Source: Luscinia megarhynchos (Eukaryota; Chordata; Aves; Passeriformes; Turdidae). Taken from it: DNA of 64,000 bases. The notes beneath the pieces were generated by a model. The model saw nothing but the letters and a program-made list of their open reading frames with translations, was not told where the DNA came from and ran no database searches. Numbering within the stretch: the first letter of the stretch is position 1; every line of letters starts with the position of its first letter. The DNA is taken from assembly GCA_034336665.1 (NCBI GenBank), contig JAPFBE010000013.1, positions 23,291,056-23,355,055 on the forward strand. Reading direction: 5' to 3'. A program made the position numbers and the translations under genes. Positions 35,401 through 64,000 of the stretch are shown one piece after another.

Positions 35401-37523
35401 GAGTGTGAAAAAGGTTAATTTCTTCTCATAGAGACCCACTCAAATGACAGTAGTTAAAAAAAATCTAGCAAACACCTATGAAACAAGCTTACTCACTCTC
35501 CAAACAAATTATGCAGCTTTTCTCTTTAAAAAATACAATTTCAGATAACCTACAAGCAGTGTGCAATGCAAGTACCTTAAATCTAAAAAAAGAAATAAAA
35601 GAAACTAGGAGTGGGAGAAAACACCCCACACTTACCTCATTAAAAATGGCAGTAAGCAGACCTGCCCAAAAGCCTAGGGAAAAAAAAACAAGCAAAAATG
35701 TTGGTTTGCAGCAACTTTGACTTGAACACCTTCTTTCACTAGACAAGGAATACTGAATGTGATCACGATTGCTGCAGGCTCGGAGCACCCTAGAGAGCAA
35801 GCAATGCCATGCAGTAAAGAAACAGCACACTCGTATTTTACACCACAAAAAAGGCCTGAAACGTTTTCCTCCACCTCTTATATTTATATAACCATAGAAT
35901 GTGTATTATTCATAGAACCATAAAAAGTGTATTATTCTGATTCTTATGCCTTCATATTTTCCTGACTCACACAGAAAGCCTGCAGCTGCAACACTATTAA
36001 GAAACATCTATACAGCTCCCATCTGTTATTTTTTCATGTTCCACAGATTATGCAAACACTGGATAAGGTAGGAGCTCATTATTTTATTTACTATTAGGAC
36101 CTTTCCCATCTCCCAACCAGCTCCCACAGTAAAATGAGTCAGCTTGGTAAAGTGTGAAAAAATTTAGAGACTCTGTGGTAGCAGACAAGTGAAAATACTC
36201 TTTCAATACCCTGGCTCCCAGTGTGGCACCATCAGCAGTCCCAAAGAGACCAGCCTTGTTCTGGCCTGTCTTAATATCTCAACAATGGATTTCAGAAACA
36301 CATGAGATGTACAAATACAGTACAAGACTGAGACAAGGCTCACACTGCTAGTCCCACAAAGAGGCATGTTACTTCATACATTGCATAAGAATTACAGCAT
36401 CTTTTTGAAAACACATAGCTCCTGATCGATATCTAATCTATCACAGCACATTTCCGTAGGAGATTGAGAATCTCACAGTTCCCTTCCAAGGGAGATGTCG
36501 GGAAAGGAAAGAAGCCCTTCACTATGCACCAGAAGCAGCCACAAAGCAAAACATAAAAGTACTCAGGTTGTTACATCTTGACAGAAAGCCACTCCTAAGG
36601 TATTCTCACAATAAACACAGCCCATCAAGCTGTTTCACTCCAAGCCCAGGCGGACACCAAGCTTTGTAACAGCTGACACAGCTGAATAGAAACTTTTGTG
36701 CCTATCTCGCACAAAAGGAAAAGGCCAAGCAACAGAAGCAGCAATCAAACTCGGCTGCTTCCAGCAGAAGCTGGTGCGAGGTGGGCAGTGCCCAGGGGAT
36801 GCAGGCTTTTGTCACCTCTGCACGCTGACACCGGAGCGGTCCCACTGCCACAGCGGGACCAGCCCGCAGGCTCCCAAACACGCCAGAACCTACCCGAGAG
36901 GAGCACCGGCGCCACAGCTACCTTCAGCACCCTGCTGGAGCCCCCCTCAAAGGGCTGAGAGACCTAAACCCTTCCAAGGAAAGCTGCCAGCAGCTGTATT
37001 TCGAGTTTGATGTCAGCTTTGGGTTCTCCACACCCGAAGACACACAGGAAACCTTAGCCAGAGGCCGGCGCCCTCAGGGCCTGCGGCATCACACCCAGGG
37101 GTCCCGGGGGAACACGAGAGCGCGCAGAGAGCCACAACCTCCCCGCCGAGCCCCGCTCCCTCCGGACCCCTCGCCCTGTTTCCCCCGCGCAGCATCGGGT
37201 TTCACTGCCCTGTCTGCCGGCTCGCACTCACCGTGTTGGCCACGTGGACGAAGAGGCGCAGCCCAGCACCGCACAGCCTCGGAGCCCACTGCGGAGAGAA
37301 GGCGAGAAGTGAGGCGAGCGCCGGCCCCGCCGCCCCGCGGCCGCCGCCCCCCGGCCGGTCCGGCGCTCACAGTGTCCCGGGGCGGGCTCGGCGGCCCGGC
37401 CTGGCGCGGCCTCCGGCGGTGCAGCACGGACACCGCGCTGCCTGTGTGCCGCCGCACGCAGCACAGGTAGGCGGCGGCGGCCGCGGGCAGCAGCAACAGG
37501 AGCAGCAGCAGCAACGGCGCCAT
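23458..37523 (-). CDS. Plant-type fatty acid amide hydrolase-like amidase (20 exons, 611 aa)
   Basis: Exons in gene order are 37371-37523, 37232-37288, 35636-35673, 34242-34382, 33230-33292, 31825-31945, 31331-31423, 30166-30326, 29045-29130, 28748-28831, 27883-27945, 27665-27742, 27483-27571, 26764-26800, 25420-25568, 25141-25203, 24761-24836, 24304-24388, 24072-24159 and 23458-23568 (TGA). All phases close, giving 612 codons. The N-terminus has a Leu/Ala membrane anchor (about 4-22). The amidase-signature core carries Lys217 (VCLKEE), cis-Ser294 (GGSSSG) and nucleophile Ser318 ([10 protein letters not shown]). The length and the ending [11 protein letters not shown] resemble Arabidopsis FAAH (607 aa), not mammalian FAAH or FAAH2. 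The family hydrolyses N-acylethanolamines and related fatty acyl amides at membranes; substrate here is inferred. The start has a strong context (G at -3 and +4). It shares a promoter with CHD1L. Confidence 0.93.
24412..24572 (-). mobile_element. Old CR1 LINE fragment in FAAH-like intron 17
   Basis: Read on + it is the reverse complement of a CR1 3' region: 'catgtccaaatagattttga' near 24493, then 'ccacaggctctctgggcaac' near 24532. It is short and diverged, inserted in the same orientation as the host gene, and overlaps no exon. Confidence 0.75.
28748..28831 (-). other. FAAH-like exon 10: nucleophile serine
   Basis: It encodes [20 protein letters not shown], the second half of the amidase signature. 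The Ser in GGGS (residue 318) is the acyl-enzyme nucleophile. Confidence 0.92.
29045..29130 (-). other. FAAH-like exon 9: glycine/serine loop with cis-Ser
   Basis: It encodes [20 protein letters not shown], the first half of the amidase signature. The first Ser of the SSS run (residue 294) lies 24 residues before the nucleophile, exactly the family spacing. Confidence 0.9.
31331..31423 (-). other. FAAH-like exon 7: catalytic lysine
   Basis: The 31-codon, phase 0-0 exon encodes [14 protein letters not shown]. The Lys corresponds to residue 217, the general base of the Ser-cisSer-Lys triad. Its distance to the nucleophile (101 residues) fits the family (about 100). Confidence 0.9.
35889..35938. 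repeat. Approximate tandem duplication in FAAH-like intron 2
   Basis: 'accatagaatgtgtattatt' is repeated as 'accataaaaagtgtattatt' about 29 bases later. The copies are diverged and lie between exons 37232-37288 and 35636-35673. Confidence 0.6.
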
Positions 37524-37643
37524 CGCGGTGCTCCCTTCCCAGCGAGCCCTCCAGCTGCCAGGGCGGTGCTGCGGCTGGCCCCGCCCTCAGCCGGCCGCAA
37601 GCGGCGGGAACGGAGCGGTGCTGCGGGTGACTGGCGTCTCGCT
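37524..37643. promoter_or_regulatory. 120-bp bidirectional promoter core with GC boxes and an E2F-like site
   Basis: Only 120 bases separate the two start codons, so both 5' UTRs and the core promoter must lie here or overlap the coding exons. Visible sites are GC boxes at 37561-37566 (GGGCGG) and 37577-37588 (GGCCCCGCCCTC), and an E2F-like GGCGGGAA at 37603-37610. E2F control would fit a DNA-repair and growth-linked remodeller such as CHD1L; that is inference. Confidence 0.75.
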
Positions 37644-60160
<22,517 letters not shown>

Positions 60161-63100
60161 AGATGCAGTCATTTCTCCAAGAACATGCACAAAAAGTGAC
60201 CATCACTCAGGCAGTCCATGTGCATTTACATGGGTGAAACATGGGTTGCACAGACATTATTCACACCTGTACCTCTGTGCTGCGACTGGCCCCGACATTT
60301 GCATGTTGTCAGTGGCTGTGGAGTGGAATGAGACTCTCTCTGGCTTCATAGTCCAACGAGGAAGGATCTTGGCTCAATCCCAGATCTCTTTTGGAGATGG
60401 AAAATTTAAACTTTTAACTGATGGTCCATTGTTATCCCTCACATTAAGTTATTGTTAGGGCTTGGAATACAGTATTGTTTAGCTGTATTTCCCTGCCCCC
60501 TCCCTCCCTCTCAAATTTCATACCTTATCTCATTATACCTCTTTTCAATCAGCTTTTGTGCAGTTACCTGGCATTCAGTCTACATGTCCACATATAACTC
60601 AGCAGAAAGGAACCTGTCAGCTGTATGACAACCACACAGGATAAACTGCCTAATTCTTCTGATTTCTCAGAAATCCATTTTGCTTACATTTGTTCAAATA
60701 TAAAATTTAGCTACCTAATCATGTGGTTACAGTGTAACAAAATGCTGACCAGTATCCTTGGCAAAGGTGTGCAAGGCTGCCAAAATTTGGGACTGACTAT
60801 AAATGATACCTTTCCTTCTCCAACAACTCCTATTTTATTACACAGCTTTTTGTTGCAGCTGTAGGGCAAAACCAGCTCCTTATTGCTGTCTAAAAAAATG
60901 TGTGAAAGGTTCCATGACTCTTTGATTCACTTTTTTTTGGGCAGAGTTTTTGATGTTGGCTTTGCTGTACTTTAAGAGAACTTTCCTGTTTTTCACACTG
61001 TTGGCACTATTTTTAGCCAAAATATTTTTAGGGTGTTTTTGTATAACCAGGCAGTAGTAGCTCTCCTAGCAAGTGCTGTGACCAGGGAGACTGTGAGATG
61101 CCAAACTTAATTCAAAATTCATCTTCCAATAGGAAATCACCCCACAAGTGGTGGAAACTATGTCCCTAAATATCTCATTGCCAGCATACATCTCACTGGC
61201 CACATTTACACTGCCCCTGGGGGCAGCGGGTTATTTAATATTTCCAGGCCTGCCATGGCTCATCATACTGACTGGGGTGTTCCACTCAAGGAGAAGCACT
61301 CCTGAGCTGGATATTCTATCATTCACTTCTGGCTGTAGCAGACAACTCCATGGGATTTGTAACCTCCTTTGACCCTACTGCAGCTGAGGGCAGTCAGTGC
61401 TGCACAGCACCTTTGTGGGTAAGACCTTTCTTGCAGCTGTTCCCAGGAACACCTCCCCTCTGCATCTGGCAAAGTGCCTGCAGGATCAGAGTCCTACTGT
61501 GAGGACTTGGAAGTGTGAGAGGTGGTGAGTGGATGTACCTTGTTTTCCCCAGGCTCTCAAACTGGCCCAGTCTCTCAAACTGGCCCTCTTCCAGCAGGCC
61601 AGCTGGTGGCACTGTTAATCAGCTGCAGCAGCTCACAGTTCTTCTCCAGCCTGGAAAAACTCTCCTTCTTTCCCAGAATTAAAACACCAATTACGCTTTT
61701 TTCTTTGGCAGCTTGACTCACAATTTCAGTCTTCAGACTCAAGGCTCTGTTTCTCCACCTCTTCTTTTTCCTGCATGTTTATTGTGCTTCGTTAAAAGCT
61801 TTCCCAAGTATTCCAGAGTGTGCAGTCTTGTTCCTCAGCTTCACACACATCTATGGGTTTATGGCCAACAGCTGCACATAAACAGAGGATTTGTCCTGTG
61901 GCTGGGTCCCCCAGAACAGACTGAAGTAGTGTGTCTGCCCCCACTACGGCCAGCTATGCCTTTTTTAGGCCTCATGCTTTCCTTTGTTTCAGCCTCTGTC
62001 CTGTGCCCCCATGCAGATACGATTGACTAGAGTTATAATGGAGAGGAGGGCTGACTGTTAATATTCCTTACCCCTTACCTTATGTAACAGAATTCTAGCC
62101 CTCTAACTCAGGGGCAAGTAAATAAATCAGGTTCTTTTCCTCTCTCATCCTTTTTAACTGTACAGATGAAATCTATCTTATTTTCTTCTCTTTAAATATA
62201 CTTAGGAAATGCTTCTAGAATGTGAGGACTTTGTTGTGGGTTTTTTGCTTGCCTTTTTTTTTTTTTAACAATATTCTTTAGTATTCTTTAAATCTGCTGA
62301 ACCCAAAGAAAAGCTCTACCTCTGTCTGCTTTGAAATGAAAGTGGGATTTCAACTGAATCCTGAATTGGGTTTTGCAGCCAAGTGAAGTTTTTCTAGTGT
62401 TGCTACCCACCACCATTTCTCTTTATTTGGGCAGAAATAATGTATTTCAGATAATTAATTCCATAAAGGGCTCAGCAGCTTTTATACAAGTTGCTATACA
62501 AAATAAATGTGTCATGCAGTTTCTTCAGCTGCGCAGTGCTATGCATTTTCCGTTTCTAAATAGCAAAAGGGAAGGAAGGAGTTCTTTTATAGTCATGTCT
62601 CTCTGGCCTCTCTCTCTCTTCCAAACAAGATTATTTTGCAGCAGAAGAACTGAAAAGTGCCACCTTGTACATTTCTGTCATTGCACATTTACTTAAACTT
62701 TTGGTGTAAGCTGCTGGAGCGAGGTCAGCAGCTGAGAGCACGATCATCCACAGCTCAGATTGGCTGTGCAAGCAGTTTCATCAGATAGGACCTATGAAGT
62801 GACATCCAATCTCTGGAAAAAACTTTGCACCCCATGCTGGAGGCTCCAGCTGATGCTATATAAAAGCAGGCTGTAATTCTGAGTGACATTTATACTTATG
62901 CTAGTTCAGCTCATGCTTGTGTTTCTTGACAAAGCACTGCCTCTGATTCTCAGGGCATTATGCACAAAAATTTTGTCTTTAGTGGCCTGTAACTTGAGAA
63001 TGATTTTTCCCTTCTGCTCAGGAAGTAGTAAAACAATACCAACCTCAGAAATTAATCAGGTTTTATGGACATATGTAGATATGTGATTTTGTCACTGAAT

Positions 63101-64000
63101 TTTGTCAAAGACTAAAATTATCTGCATATGTCACTGTGTGTTGGGGATGGTGGAGCCTTGATTTTGAGGCAGGAAGAAGAAGGTTTCCAAGGTGATGGAG
63201 AAAATCTCAACCTCAAATGTCTTAACAAAATTCAACCTCAATGTCTTAACAAAAATATTCTATGTGTGTATCTCCAAACAAAGCAGAATCTGACCCACAA
63301 AAGTGATCAATAGAAAAATATAAGGATAAGCAGATTGATTAATTTAAAAATAAGTGAAGCCAAGGTCCTGGAGGAACAAGAAAAGCAAACTTTTGAGCTG
63401 ACAGATGACTTAAAAGTGTAACATACATGTCAAGTTGTGTGAAAGCTCCCACCACTTTACAATACATAATCCTGGAAGAGAAAGTGTAAACCTTTATTCA
63501 GATGTTTTCAGTGAATAGCAGTGTTGCTCATGTACTGTGATCAGCAAATCAAAGCATAAGACAGAATGATTCAAAGCCCTAATGGATTTGCCATAACAAA
63601 GGATAATGTCCATAATTCAGAAAGTGCCTCATCTCTCACTGGTTTTCTGTCTGACTCATGCTTTTCACAGTGAAAAGTCCAAGTCTGAGGAATGCAGTAG
63701 ATGGATTAATAGAATTACATGAGTATCTTCTCTAGAACAAAGACTTCTGTATCATTTTGAATTTCCTCGAGGTGTGTGTATTTCATGTTGGACTGTACCA
63801 TCCACTCATCCTGGCCCTGGTCAGATGGTGCTGCAGTGGTGGGAAGGCATATAGACCCTTCAGAAAATGGGATGAAGACAGGAACTGTCTGGATCCTCAT
63901 GTTTCAGGCAGGAAGAGAATGTTTCTGCTTGCACTTCTAAGATTTTCCTGTGTGTTTCTTCAAAGCTAAGGATAGCAAACAACCCCCTCAATGAGCTGTA
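60161..64000. other. CHD1L 3' UTR and downstream flank, no further gene seen
   Basis: After the CHD1L stop no coding exon with splice sites and recognisable protein appears on either strand. No canonical AATAAA lies in the first kilobase. A variant AATACA occurs near 60463, followed by a T-rich and pyrimidine-rich stretch. ATTAAA at 61678-61683 and AATAAA at 62121-62126 are more distal options. The rest is ordinary A/T-rich intergenic sequence with one short tandem duplication. Confidence 0.55.
63206..63256. repeat. Approximate 25-bp tandem duplication downstream of CHD1L
   Basis: 'tcaacctcaa(a)tgtcttaacaaaa' occurs twice in direct succession, with one base length difference. It lies in a region with no recognised gene. 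Confidence 0.75.

Overview
The window is vertebrate nuclear DNA, most likely from a bird. It carries three truncated CR1 LINE 3' ends of the avian/sauropsid kind, a decayed ERV-L-type retroelement, short introns, two CpG-island promoters and three multi-exon genes with clear protein identities. I cannot name the species. All coding models were built by reading exons, splice sites and phases directly; each of the three keeps frame from ATG to stop.

Layout. 1-1650 holds a decayed ERV-L-like pol and 3' region. 1830-2318 is a CR1 3' end that abuts the CpG-island promoter of TMEM39A (2340-2960). TMEM39A runs on + with a non-coding first exon, a 10-kb first intron and eight coding exons (13058-21017; 482 aa). 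It is an eight-pass ER membrane protein linked to autophagy and lipid/PI4P trafficking. One of its introns is of the rare GC-AG type. 21018-23457 is the tail-to-tail region between TMEM39A and the next gene. 23458-37523 on - is a complete 20-exon amidase-signature gene of 611 aa. Its architecture and C-terminus match plant-type fatty acid amide hydrolase rather than mammalian FAAH or FAAH2. The catalytic Lys217, Ser294 and Ser318 are all present. Its ATG lies only 120 bp from the ATG of CHD1L (ALC1) on the opposite strand, so the two genes share one CpG-island bidirectional promoter with GC boxes and an E2F-like site.

CHD1L fills 37644-60160 in 23 coding exons (888 aa): a Snf2 ATPase, a charged linker and a C-terminal macro domain. 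It is a poly(ADP-ribose)-activated nucleosome remodeller. Its true last exon (60082-60160) lies behind an intron; reading through the exon 22 donor gives a different, shorter C-terminus. 60161-64000 contains only the CHD1L 3' flank and no gene I can support.

The three genes do not form a pathway. The only evident functional linkage is the shared promoter of the amidase and CHD1L, and the shared 3' territory of the amidase and TMEM39A. No CRISPR, prokaryotic or viral gene system is present. The most noteworthy biological content is the intact plant-type FAAH gene and its head-to-head pairing with a chromatin remodeller.
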